DNA from: Egicoccus sp. AB-alg2
Lineage (GTDB): Bacteria; Actinomycetota; Nitriliruptoria; Nitriliruptorales; Nitriliruptoraceae
Direction: 5' to 3'
DNA length: 64,000 bases
Assembly (NCBI RefSeq): GCF_041821065.1
Contig: NZ_JBGUAX010000007.1
Coordinates: forward strand, 124,001-188,000
Part shown: piece by piece, positions 53,133 through 60,843 of the stretch
Position numbering within the stretch: position 1 is the stretch's first letter
Layout of the letters: each line of letters begins with the position of its first letter
Made by a program: the position numbers and the translations under genes
The notes under the pieces: model-generated
Told to the model about the DNA's origin: nothing
Database searches by the model: none
What the model saw: the letters and a program-made list of their open reading frames with translations, nothing else

Positions 53133-54488
53133 TCAGTGGAAGCGGGCGAGGTAGTAGCGCTTCTTGCCGACGCGGATGACCATGGTCCGGTCGCTGGCGA
53201 GGTGTTCGGGCCCGACCTGGACGGCAGAATCCTCGATCAGGGCGTTGTTGATCCGGACCGCGCCCTGCTGCACGAGGCGCCGCGCCTCACCGTTGGACCT
53301 GCTGGCACCCACCTCGGTCAGCAGTTCGAGCAGGCCGAGCCCGTCGTCGAGGCGGCTGCGCGTGAGCACCACCGACGGCGCCTCCTCGAACGCGGCGCTG
53401 AGGGTGGCGTCGTCGAGGCCGGAGAACGGCTGGTCGCCGAACAGCACGCCCGTGGCACGCTCGGCCGCCTCCACCCCGGCGTCGCCGTGGATGACCCGGG
53501 TGGCCTCGCGGGCCAGGGTCCGGTGGGCGACCCGCGCGGAGGGGTCCTCGAGGTGGCGCTTCTCCAGGTCGGCGATCTCGTCCAGCTCGAGGTACGTGAA
53601 GAGCTTGAGGAACCGGACGACGTCCGCGTCGGCCGCGTTGAGCCAGAACTGGTAGTAGGCGTAGGGCGAGGTCATGTCCGGGTCGAGCCACACCGCGTTG
53701 CCGGCCGACTTGCCGAACTTGGCGCCGTCGGCGGTGGTCAGCAGCGGCCAGGTCAGCCCGTAGACCTGCGCACCGTGCAGTCGGCGGGTGAGGTCGATGC
53801 CCGCGGTGATGTTGCCCCATTGGTCCGAGCCGCCGCCCTGCAGCCGGCATCCGCGCGTCCGGTACAGGTGCGCGAAGTCGTTCGCCTGCAGCAGTTGGTA
53901 GCTGAACTCCGTGAACGACAATCCCTGTTCGCGGGTGTCCAGCCGGCGCTTCACCGACTCGCGCGAGAGCATCGCGTTCACCGAGACGTGCTTGCCGACG
54001 TCGCGCAGGAAGTCGAGGAAGTTGAGCTGGCCGGTCCAGTCGAAGTTGTCGACGAGGACCCCGCGTCCCTCGGTGAGGTCGACGACCTGCCCCAGCTGGC
54101 GCCGGATCGCCGCGAGGTTGGTCTGCAGCGCCTCCTCGTCGAGGATCTCCCGCTCGGTGTCCCGCCCGGAGGGGTCGCCGATGCGACCCGTCGCGCCGCC
54201 GGACAGCGCGATCGGGTGGTGGCCCAGGCGCTGCAGCCACGACATCGCCATCATGCCGACCAGGTTGCCGGCATGCAGGGACGCGGCGGTCGGGTCGAAG
54301 CCGACGTAGAAGGTGACCGGACCGGCGTCGAACAGCTCGCGCAGCCCGTCTTCGTCGGTGACGTCCTGTACGAACCCGCGGGCCTGCAACACGTCGAGGG
54401 CGTTGACGTCCGACGCGTGACCCGCGACCGGGGTGGCCGGCGGGTCCAGGTCGGGCGCGGGGCTGGGATGGGGGGTCTGGTCGCTCAT
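53133..54488 (-). CDS. tyrS: Tyrosyl-tRNA synthetase
   Basis: A 451-residue class I synthetase. A 25-residue Pro/Ala-rich start precedes DVLQARGFVQDVTDEDGLRE. The catalytic domain has VTFYVGFDPTAASLHAGNLV, where HAGN replaces HIGH, then GGATGRIGDPSGRD, QGGGSDQWGNITAGIDL and KFGKS (the KMSKS equivalent). The C-terminal S4 RNA-binding domain includes SNGEARRLVQQGAVRINNALI. Complete length. Start ATG 54488. Confidence 0.96.
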   Translation of the reverse strand: MSDQTPHPSPAPDLDPPATPVAGHASDVNALDVLQARGFVQDVTDEDGLRELFDAGPVTFYVGFDPTAASLHAGNLVGMMAMSWLQRLGHHPIALSGGATGRIGDPSGRDTEREILDEEALQTNLAAIRRQLGQVVDLTEGRGVLVDNFDWTGQLNFLDFLRDVGKHVSVNAMLSRESVKRRLDTREQGLSFTEFSYQLLQANDFAHLYRTRGCRLQGGGSDQWGNITAGIDLTRRLHGAQVYGLTWPLLTTADGAKFGKSAGNAVWLDPDMTSPYAYYQFWLNAADADVVRFLKLFTYLELDEIADLEKRHLEDPSARVAHRTLAREATRVIHGDAGVEAAERATGVLFGDQPFSGLDDATLSAAFEEAPSVVLTRSRLDDGLGLLELLTEVGASRSNGEARRLVQQGAVRINNALIEDSAVQVGPEHLASDRTMVIRVGKKRYYLARFH

Positions 54489-54540
54489 GGCAGCAGAAGC
54501 TACCGGTCGCGGCCCGTCACCGGGATCCCGCGCAGGTCCG

Positions 54541-54753
54541 TCAGTGCCAGCCCTCGAGGCGCTCGCGCACCTCGGCCGGCGGCGTCACCGCCGGCACCTC
54601 GCGCGCGGGCAGCCAGTCGGGCATGCCGTCCGCCCACACGTAGGTGTCGGGCCTGACGGTGCCGTGCAGGACCAGGCGACGCATGGTGTCGAGGTCCAGC
54701 GGTCCGTGCTGGTCCTGACCCTGTAGGTGGTACCAGCGGGCCGGCTCGTTCAC
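54541..54753 (-). CDS. GYF_2-domain small protein (DUF4339)
   Basis: A 70-residue protein: PARWYHLQGQDQHGPLDLDT, then MRRLVLHGTVRPDTYVWADG and MPDWLPAREVP. The WYH..GPLD...L...G.....T.VW..GM..W pattern is that of GYF_2/DUF4339, presumed to bind proline-rich peptides. The partner is unknown. GTG 54753 has CAGGAG upstream. Confidence 0.82.
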   Translation of the reverse strand: MNEPARWYHLQGQDQHGPLDLDTMRRLVLHGTVRPDTYVWADGMPDWLPAREVPAVTPPAEVRERLEGWH

Positions 54754-54809
54754 GTTCGCGTCACTCCTGGATCCCGCACGTCAGCGAGAAGCTATCCGCT
54801 GCCGCGCGA

Positions 54810-54869
54810 CTGGTCGGACGGGAGCTGGTCGGACGGGAGCGGGGCGGACGGTTGCTCGTCGGACGGGAG
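54810..54869. repeat. Four 15-bp tandem repeats
   Basis: CTGGTCGGACGGGAG at 54810-54824 and 54825-54839, then CGGGGCGGACGGTTG (54840-54854) and CTCGTCGGACGGGAG (54855-54869). They lie directly beside the terminator of the heptad-repeat protein, in DNA with no credible gene. Confidence 0.75.
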
Positions 54870-54899
54870 CGGGGCGGGGCCGTCGTGGCCCCGCCCCGC
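54869..54899 (-). terminator. Terminator after the heptad-repeat protein gene
   Basis: Thirteen-base arms around loop GTCGT: GGGGCGGGGCC (54871-54881) with GGCCCCGCCCC (54887-54897), extended by two more pairs outward. It begins 20 bases after the stop at 54920 on the minus strand. Confidence 0.75.
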
Positions 54900-54919
54900 C
54901 CTCGCTGTCCGCGGGCCGG

Positions 54920-57643
54920 TCAGGCCAGCCGGCGACGCAGCCCGAGCCCGAGGGCCCCGGCGGCGAGGAACGCGCCGATCGCGATCGCGGCCCGGACCGG
55001 CGCCGAGGTGCCGTCGTCGGCGCGGCTGCCGACACCCGCGATCTCGAACTTGTAGACCGCGCTGGCGTCGGCGCCGTCGACGGTGCCGTACGCGAGTCCG
55101 TCGCCGTTGGCACCGCGTGCGTCGATCGCCTTGATGGTGTTGTAGAGCAGCGAGGAGCCGGCCGAGGCGTCGCTGACGCCTTCGATCAGCTTCTGCATGC
55201 CGGCCTCCGACAGCTTGACCGTGCCGTCGGCGATCTGCTGACCGCCGTCGGCCGCGGCGTCCAGACCCTCGGCGATCTGGCCGGCGCCGTCACCGGCGTC
55301 GCCCAGGCCGTCGGCGAGCTGGTTGGCGCCGTCGTCGATCTGCACCAGGCCGTCGGCGAGCTCGTTGCCGCCGGTGGCCGCGGTGCGGGCGCCGTCGGCC
55401 AGCTTGCGGCCGCCGTCGTCCAGCTGCCCGAGCCCGCTGGACAGCTCACGCCCACCGCCGGCGGCGGTCTTCGCGCCGTCCGCCAGCTTCTTGGCGCCGT
55501 CGTCCAGCTGGCCGAGCCCGCCGGCGAGGTCCTTGCCGCCCTTGGCCGCCGAACCGGTGCCGGCGTTCAGCGCCTTCGCGCCGTCGTCGAGCTGGCCCAG
55601 GCCGCTGGCGAGCGTGCCGGCCCCCTTGCGGGCGGCACTGGCACCGTCGGCGAGTGCCGGCAGCTTGCCGGCGAGCGTGGCCGTGCCGTCCGCCAGCGGG
55701 ACCAGCGCGTCGGCGCGGAACTGCTGCAGACCGCCGTGGAGGTCCGCCGAGCCCTGCTTCAGGTCCCGGACACCCTTCAGCAGTGCACCGGGCTTCTCGG
55801 GCGAGCCGAGGTTGGCGGCGTAGGCCTCGAGGAGCGGCACGATCCCGGTCAACGCCTGGGCGCCGGCGACCAGCTGGTCGACCTGGCCCTTGGCGGCGGT
55901 CAGGTTCGTGACCGAGCCACCGACGATCTGGTGCGCACCGCCGACGCCCTGGCAGACCGCGGCGTACGGCGAACCCTCGGCGCACGCGCCGACAGCGTTG
56001 AGGCCGGCCATCACGTCCTGGAGCAGGCCGTTCGCCACCTTCAGCGAACCCAGCAGGCCGCACTGGCCGTTCTGGACCGCCGTGAGCGTGCACCCGTCGG
56101 CGTTGGCGTAGATCGTCCCCGACAGGTCAGAGAGGCCACCGGCGACCTGCGGGAGGCCGGCGATGGCCGCCGGCGCGCCCTGCGCCGTGCCCGCCGCCAA
56201 CTGCGTGAGGCCACCCTCGATGAGGACCAGACCGTCCTCGATCTTCTCCGCGCCGGGGAGGATGAGCTTCTCGAAGCTCTTGCGCGCCTCGGCCGCGCCG
56301 TCCGCGATCTGCCCGGCACCCGCCGTGGCGTCGCCGGCGCCCGCCGCGATCTGCGAGAGCCCGTCGGCCAGGTCCTTGCTGCCGACCCGTGCCGAACCGG
56401 TTCCCTCGGCCAGCTTGCCGGCGCCGTCGTTCAGGTCGCCGAGCCCCTTGGCGAGCGTGCCGGCGCCGGTGCGGGCCGCGCCGGTGCCGTCGGCGAGCTG
56501 GCCGGCACCGCCGGACAGCTCACCCAGACCGGCGGCCAACTTCCCGCCGCCGTCGCGCGCGCTGCCGAGCCCGTCGGACAGCTGCGTGGCCCCGGCACCG
56601 AGATCGTTGAGACCGTTGGCCAGCTGCCGGCTGCCGCCGCGCGCCTTGGAGGTGCCGTCGGCCAGCTGGCGCGCGCCCGGCACGGCCGTGCCGTTCAGGC
56701 CCTCGGCCAGCTGCGTGGCACCGTCGGAGAGCTGCCCCAACCCGTCGAGGAGCTGGGCCGCTCCCGCCGCGAGCAGCTGCACGTTGCCGTCGATCAGCAC
56801 GCCGTTGATCGTCAGGGTGCGGGTCGACTCGACCGCGCCCTTGTAGGACTCGGCCGTCGAGCGCAGCGAACCGAAGGACTTGGAGTCGACCGGCAGGACC
56901 TGCGCGACCGCCTCGGGAACGACCGCGTCGGTCACGTGTGCGGTGTAGCTGACGGTCTGCTCCTCGTCGCCCAGCGGCGAGAACAGCAGCAGCGACCACT
57001 GCACGACCGTGTTGCCCCGCCCGTCACCGGCGACGGAGGCACCCGGCGCCTTGACGTCGAGGAAGCGCCCGTCGAGGGTCGTGGACACCGTGCCCACCAT
57101 GGGCACGGCCACGTCGACCGTCTCCGTGCGCTCCTGCTGGCGGCCGTCGAAGTAGCGGATCTCGGTCGGCTGGGCGGTGAGGTTGCGGACGGTGTAGGTC
57201 ACCGTCACCTCGCCCGACCGTCCGACGAGGGCCTTCGGCTCGATGGGCTCGCCGTCGAGGGCGTAGGAGATCTCCACGCTCAGCGGCAGGTCGGCGGTGT
57301 TGTCCGCGACCGTGCGCTCGGAGACGCCGGACCGCGAGGCAGCCATGCGGTAGACGACCTGGTCGCCGTCGACCCGTGGCTTGCCGAAACCGTCGAGGTT
57401 GCGCAGGCCCTTGGTGGCTTGGTCGGGCAGGGCCAGCTCGACCTCGCCGTCGCCGGCGACGGTGAGCTGCGTGAACACGCGCGAGGTGCGGACCTCACCG
57501 GTGGGGGACACCTCGGTCAGCACCGACTGGCGGTGGGTGACGTCGGCACCGCTGGCGGACTGCGCCAGGGCCGGCAGGCTGGTGGGGACGACGGTGACGG
57601 CGGCGATGAGGCCGAGCGTCAGGACACGACGGGTGGCACGCAT
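54920..57643 (-). CDS. Secreted, membrane-anchored LxxG heptad-repeat protein (YhgE/Pip-like)
   Basis: A 907-residue exported protein. The signal peptide has VLTLGLIAAVTVVPTSLPAL. A beta-rich N-terminal region (about 35-270) follows, including VTYTVRNLTAQPTEIRYFDG. Then come dozens of heptads of the form xxxLxxG (QLADGTGAARTGAGTLAKGL and similar) in two blocks, about 280-430 and 610-830. A Cys-containing middle (DGCTLTAVQNGQCG, GACAEGSPYAAVCQG) separates them. The C-terminal helix RAAIAIGAFLAAGALGLGL with a basic end anchors it. The heptads resemble the stalks of YhgE/Pip proteins, which assist secretion or phage contact. The start overlaps the upstream gene by one base. Confidence 0.85.
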   Translation of the reverse strand: MRATRRVLTLGLIAAVTVVPTSLPALAQSASGADVTHRQSVLTEVSPTGEVRTSRVFTQLTVAGDGEVELALPDQATKGLRNLDGFGKPRVDGDQVVYRMAASRSGVSERTVADNTADLPLSVEISYALDGEPIEPKALVGRSGEVTVTYTVRNLTAQPTEIRYFDGRQQERTETVDVAVPMVGTVSTTLDGRFLDVKAPGASVAGDGRGNTVVQWSLLLFSPLGDEEQTVSYTAHVTDAVVPEAVAQVLPVDSKSFGSLRSTAESYKGAVESTRTLTINGVLIDGNVQLLAAGAAQLLDGLGQLSDGATQLAEGLNGTAVPGARQLADGTSKARGGSRQLANGLNDLGAGATQLSDGLGSARDGGGKLAAGLGELSGGAGQLADGTGAARTGAGTLAKGLGDLNDGAGKLAEGTGSARVGSKDLADGLSQIAAGAGDATAGAGQIADGAAEARKSFEKLILPGAEKIEDGLVLIEGGLTQLAAGTAQGAPAAIAGLPQVAGGLSDLSGTIYANADGCTLTAVQNGQCGLLGSLKVANGLLQDVMAGLNAVGACAEGSPYAAVCQGVGGAHQIVGGSVTNLTAAKGQVDQLVAGAQALTGIVPLLEAYAANLGSPEKPGALLKGVRDLKQGSADLHGGLQQFRADALVPLADGTATLAGKLPALADGASAARKGAGTLASGLGQLDDGAKALNAGTGSAAKGGKDLAGGLGQLDDGAKKLADGAKTAAGGGRELSSGLGQLDDGGRKLADGARTAATGGNELADGLVQIDDGANQLADGLGDAGDGAGQIAEGLDAAADGGQQIADGTVKLSEAGMQKLIEGVSDASAGSSLLYNTIKAIDARGANGDGLAYGTVDGADASAVYKFEIAGVGSRADDGTSAPVRAAIAIGAFLAAGALGLGLRRRLA

Positions 57644-58197
57644 CAGACCGCCTCTCCTTCTGCGAGTTGGGCGGTCGGCGTCGGCTCGACGACCGGGGAC
57701 GACGACGAGCGGTCGGCGAGGTTCGCGGTCACCAGTTCCGCCAGCGTCGCGGCGGCGGCGCCGAGCGCCGTCGCCAGCAGCACGGTCACGAACGCGACCG
57801 GAGCCTCGGCGAGGAATGCCGTGGGACGGTCCGCGTACATCGGCTCGTACAGCGCCGCGAAAGCGGCGTAGCCGGCCAACCCCGCCCACAGCGGGACCCG
57901 GTCACCCGAGACGGCGGCCACGACCGTCAGCACGACGATCACGACGATCAGCACGATGGCCTGCGCCGAGGGCAGGGCCGGCAGCACACCGGCCTGGACG
58001 GCCATCGCCACGAAGGCGGCGACGCTGCCGATCACGAAGCCCGCGACCCGGCCGATGGTCACGTGACCGCCGGCCAGCCCGATCGCCGCGGCCAGCAGCA
58101 CCGGCCACAGCGTCGTGATGCCGAGCGCGCCTCCGGCGACGGCCAGACCGGCCGCGACGAGCGCGATCACGGCACCGGTGAGTACGGTGCGTGTCAA
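57643..58197 (-). CDS. Polytopic membrane partner of the heptad-repeat protein
   Basis: A 184-residue protein with five or so helices (TGAVIALVAAGLAVAGGALG, TTLWPVLLAAAIGLAGG, VAGFVIGSVAAFVAMAV, AIVLIVVIVVLTVVAAV, VAFVTVLLATALGAAAATLA). It then has a polar C-terminus (ADRSSSSPVVEPTPTAQLAE). No family is recognised. TTG 58197 has GGGGAGAA 5 bases upstream. Its stop and the next start share one base (TGATG), so the two proteins are made together and probably interact. Confidence 0.7.
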   Translation of the reverse strand: MTRTVLTGAVIALVAAGLAVAGGALGITTLWPVLLAAAIGLAGGHVTIGRVAGFVIGSVAAFVAMAVQAGVLPALPSAQAIVLIVVIVVLTVVAAVSGDRVPLWAGLAGYAAFAALYEPMYADRPTAFLAEAPVAFVTVLLATALGAAAATLAELVTANLADRSSSSPVVEPTPTAQLAEGEAV

Positions 58198-58372
58198 TCG
58201 AGTTCTCCCCGACAAGGGCACGCCGTGATCGCCACCACGCCGTGCTTCCCCTCCCGGCACACTGGTCGTGCACCGAGTGCCGACCATCCGCCGGTCGCGG
58301 GGATGATCCGGGGCACGACGGACCAGATGCCATGCCCCGTTCGGGCCATCTTTGGCGTCCGACCGGGTTGAA

Positions 58373-58389
58373 CGATCCCGGCGGGATCG
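58373..58389. promoter_or_regulatory. Palindrome upstream of the 68-residue gene
   Basis: CGATCCC (58373-58379), GGC, GGGATCG (58383-58389), 54-70 bases before ATG 58443 and overlapping a possible -35 (TTGAAC 58369-58374). A candidate operator for the small genes at 58443 and 58679. Confidence 0.4.
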
Positions 58390-58442
58390 AATCGCCGAAG
58401 CCGCCATCAAGCGCCGAACACCGCGCCGAAGGAACGAAACCG

Positions 58443-58649
58443 ATGGAATCGTGCCGCTGCGACGTCCTCAACGTCCTCAGTGGTCCGCTGGCACAGGACT
58501 ACGTCCGCGGCCATCTGGAGGGTGCACGGGTCGACGGGCTCGGCCGGCAGGTCCACCGTTGCGCGCGGACCGGCATCGAGTGGACCGAGGACCGCAACCC
58601 GGACGGGTACGCGGAGAACGTCCTGGTTCTTCGGCGCGTGCTCCGCTGA
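58443..58649 (+). CDS. Small hypothetical protein (68 residues)
   Basis: ATG 58443 has AAGGA about 8 bases upstream. The protein begins MESCRCDVLNVLSGPLAQDY and has an Arg/His/Cys segment (GRQVHRCARTGIEW). Three Cys (positions 4, 6 and about 40) and a His could bind metal. No family is recognised. It precedes the zinc-ribbon gene by 29 bases on the same strand. Confidence 0.6.
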   Translation: MESCRCDVLNVLSGPLAQDYVRGHLEGARVDGLGRQVHRCARTGIEWTEDRNPDGYAENVLVLRRVLR

Positions 58650-58678
58650 CGACCGACCGCCACCCCAGGAGGACCGCC

Positions 58679-58900
58679 ATGGCGTTCCTGGACCCGAAGA
58701 AGCAGGACGACCCGAACGACGTGCTGCCCGGCGCGCCCGGTCTGCACCTCGACCTCGACGTCCGGGTCTGCCCCGACTGTCGCCTGCAGACGCCACCGTG
58801 GGTCGGGCACTGTCCCGAGTGCGGCGTGGCGACCGTGGCTCCGGGGGAGGTGCCCGCCACCCGCTTCCAGCTGCCCGACCTCGACGACGAGTCGGAGTGA
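58679..58900 (+). CDS. Small zinc-ribbon protein (73 residues)
   Basis: ATG 58679 has AGGAGG 5 bases upstream. After an acidic start (AFLDPKKQDDPNDVLPGAPG) two CxxC knuckles, CPDCRLQTPPWVGHCPECG, form a rubredoxin-like zinc ribbon, followed by an acidic tail. Such short ribbons often act as adaptors for nucleic acids or protein complexes; the role is unknown. Probably cotranscribed with the 68-residue gene. Confidence 0.7.
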   Translation: MAFLDPKKQDDPNDVLPGAPGLHLDLDVRVCPDCRLQTPPWVGHCPECGVATVAPGEVPATRFQLPDLDDESE

Positions 58901-58942
58901 GCGGCGTCTGACGCGGGCCTGACGACGCGCCCCGGCGGAGCG

Positions 58943-59656
58943 TCACTCCAGGCGCAGGCGGATGCGCCGGAAGCCCTTGCCCTTCGACTCGACCTTGGCG
59001 ACGCGCACCCGCCCGACCTCGGTGGTGTCGGCCACGTGGGTGCCGCCGTCGGCCTGCCGGTCCAGCCCGACGATGTCGATGACCCGCACCTCGCGCAGGC
59101 TCGGCGGCAGCAGCGACACCTTCGTCCGGATCAGCGACGGGTCCTCGTCCGCCTCCTCGCGAGGCAGGAAGGACACCTCCACGGGCCGGGCCGCGGCCAG
59201 CTGCCGGTTGAGCTCCTCCTCCAGCGGGTCGCGGTCCTCGGGATCCCAGTCCGGCAGTTCGAAGTCCAGCCTGCCCTCACCGGGTTCCATGTTCCCGCCG
59301 GTGACCGGGCTGGCGAACCGGTTCCACACCACCCCGCACAGGGCGTGCATCGCGGTGTGGGTGCGCATCAGCCGGTAGCGCCGGTCCCAGTCGACGACGG
59401 CCCGCACGTCCTGACCGGTGCCGGGCAGGTCGCCCGCCAACCAGTGCCACACGCCGCGGGCGTCCTGGGTGACCCGGACCACCTCGAGGCGGTCGTCGCC
59501 GATCCGCAGCTCGCCGATGTCATGGGGCTGTCCGCCCCCGCCCGGGTAGAAGACCGTGCGGTCGAGCAGCACGCGGCCGTCGTCGGGATCGACGTCCACG
59601 ACGGTCGCGCCCGTCTCGCGCTCGTACTGGCGGGTGGAGTAGATGCGCTCGGTCAC
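58943..59656 (-). CDS. AlaX-type alanyl-tRNA editing protein
   Basis: A 237-residue stand-alone editing protein that clears Ser or Gly mischarged on tRNA-Ala. It has TVFYPGGGGQPHDIGEL, the metal motif THTAMH (HxxxH), and VGLDRQADGGTHVADTTEVG with the second metal His. The position before GGTHV that is Cys in many AlaX proteins is Asp here, as in some archaeal-type sequences. The C-terminus (VRVAKVESKGKGFRRIRLRL) is the usual end strand. GTG 59656 begins MTERIYS. Divergent from the zinc-ribbon membrane gene at 59695. Confidence 0.9.
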   Translation of the reverse strand: MTERIYSTRQYERETGATVVDVDPDDGRVLLDRTVFYPGGGGQPHDIGELRIGDDRLEVVRVTQDARGVWHWLAGDLPGTGQDVRAVVDWDRRYRLMRTHTAMHALCGVVWNRFASPVTGGNMEPGEGRLDFELPDWDPEDRDPLEEELNRQLAAARPVEVSFLPREEADEDPSLIRTKVSLLPPSLREVRVIDIVGLDRQADGGTHVADTTEVGRVRVAKVESKGKGFRRIRLRLE

Positions 59657-59694
59657 GTCGTCTCCTTCGGCACGGACGCCGTAGCCTTGCACCG

Positions 59695-60273
59695 ATGCAC
59701 TGTCCACGCTGCCACGCCGAGTACGAACCCCACGCGATCCGCTGCGCGGACTGTGGGGTCGACCTGGTGTCCGAGGACGGCGAGGTGCTGGCCCCCGCAC
59801 CGCCGGGCGCGACGGCCCCGCTGGGCACCTTCCACGCCACGATGGCCGAGCACGTGGCCGCCCTGCTGACGCGGCGGAAGATCGCGTTCGAGACCCGTAC
59901 GGAACCCGACGGCGTGCGCGTCCTGGTCGACCCGGCCTGGCGCGACGAGTTGCGCGCCGAGCTCACGCTGGCGTGGGGCGACCTGGTGCGCGGCCTGCCG
60001 GAGGAGCAGGTGCTGGAGGTGCTGGGCACGGGCGGCACGGCGCCGGGCTGGTACGACGCCCCGCGCGGCGGCCACGTCGACCGGGCGGGCCGGCTGGTCG
60101 TGGAGGCCGGCGACGACGAGGAGGCCGCCCGTGACGCGGCCCGGATCGCCGGGCCGGCACTCTTGACGCTGGGTGCGATCCTGGCCGTGTCCGGCTGGTA
60201 CGTCTTCGACTCCACTGCGGTGCTGCTCGCCGGGGTGGCGCTGGTGGCGCTCGGCCTGTTCAGCCCGAAGTAG
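59695..60273 (+). CDS. Zinc-ribbon membrane protein of unknown function
   Basis: A 192-residue protein. The N-terminal zinc ribbon is MHCPRCHAEYEPHAIRCADCG. A middle domain (about 45-100) resembles a DUF2007-like small-signal domain (FHATMAEHVAALLTRRKIAF, VRVLVDPAWRDELRAELT). Two C-terminal membrane helices end it (IAGPALLTLGAILAVSGWYVF and AVLLAGVALVALGLF). Start ATG 59695, 38 bases from the divergent AlaX start. No known function. Confidence 0.65.
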   Translation: MHCPRCHAEYEPHAIRCADCGVDLVSEDGEVLAPAPPGATAPLGTFHATMAEHVAALLTRRKIAFETRTEPDGVRVLVDPAWRDELRAELTLAWGDLVRGLPEEQVLEVLGTGGTAPGWYDAPRGGHVDRAGRLVVEAGDDEEAARDAARIAGPALLTLGAILAVSGWYVFDSTAVLLAGVALVALGLFSPK

Positions 60274-60290
60274 CCCACGCGGCGGCGACG

Positions 60291-60680
60291 TCAGCCGGAC
60301 GTCGCGGAGTCCGCGTCGGGATCGCGTGCCAACAGCAGGTACGACTCGACGAGGTGGTGCCAGTGACAGGCCAGGCACACCTCGACCGTGTAGACGGTCA
60401 GATCGCCGTAGCGCTCCTGCTGGCTGGCGAGGTGCTCACGCCGCACGGCCCGACCGCCCTGCGACTTCGGCGTCCGGCCGTCGAACACGTAGTGGACGTG
60501 GCGGACCTCGTCCTCGTCGCACACCGGGCAGGCGTCGGACACCGGCGACCCGATGTGGGTACCGGCGCGGAGCAGGTCGGGATGCGCGTCGCAGACGTCC
60601 TCGCGCGAACGCAGTCCTGACGCGACGTCACGCAGCACCGACCGGCGTTGCATGCGGTAGTCGATCCGGCCCTTGCGCAC
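60291..60680 (-). CDS. DUF5318-family zinc-binding protein
   Basis: A 129-residue actinobacterial protein of unknown role. Family pattern: IDYRMQRRSVLRDVASGLRS, EDVCDAHPDLLRAGTHIGSP, CPVC, VRHVHYVFDG and VYTVEVCLACHWHHLVESYLL. The two CxxC pairs probably hold zinc. GTG 60680 was chosen because this makes the start match other DUF5318 proteins. Convergent with the zinc-ribbon membrane gene. Confidence 0.85.
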   Translation of the reverse strand: MRKGRIDYRMQRRSVLRDVASGLRSREDVCDAHPDLLRAGTHIGSPVSDACPVCDEDEVRHVHYVFDGRTPKSQGGRAVRREHLASQQERYGDLTVYTVEVCLACHWHHLVESYLLLARDPDADSATSG

Positions 60681-60843
60681 CGGTGGCTCGCTCCTGGCCC
60701 GGCCGCGGCACCTCGCCACGGACGATCCGCGAAGGGTACGGGCCGTCGGGGCGGCGCGCTCGGCGAGTCGTCCACGACCATGACGTGCCGGGCTGGCTAG
60801 CGTCGGCGCCCACCTGCACCGACACCACCTCGAGGAAGCCGCC

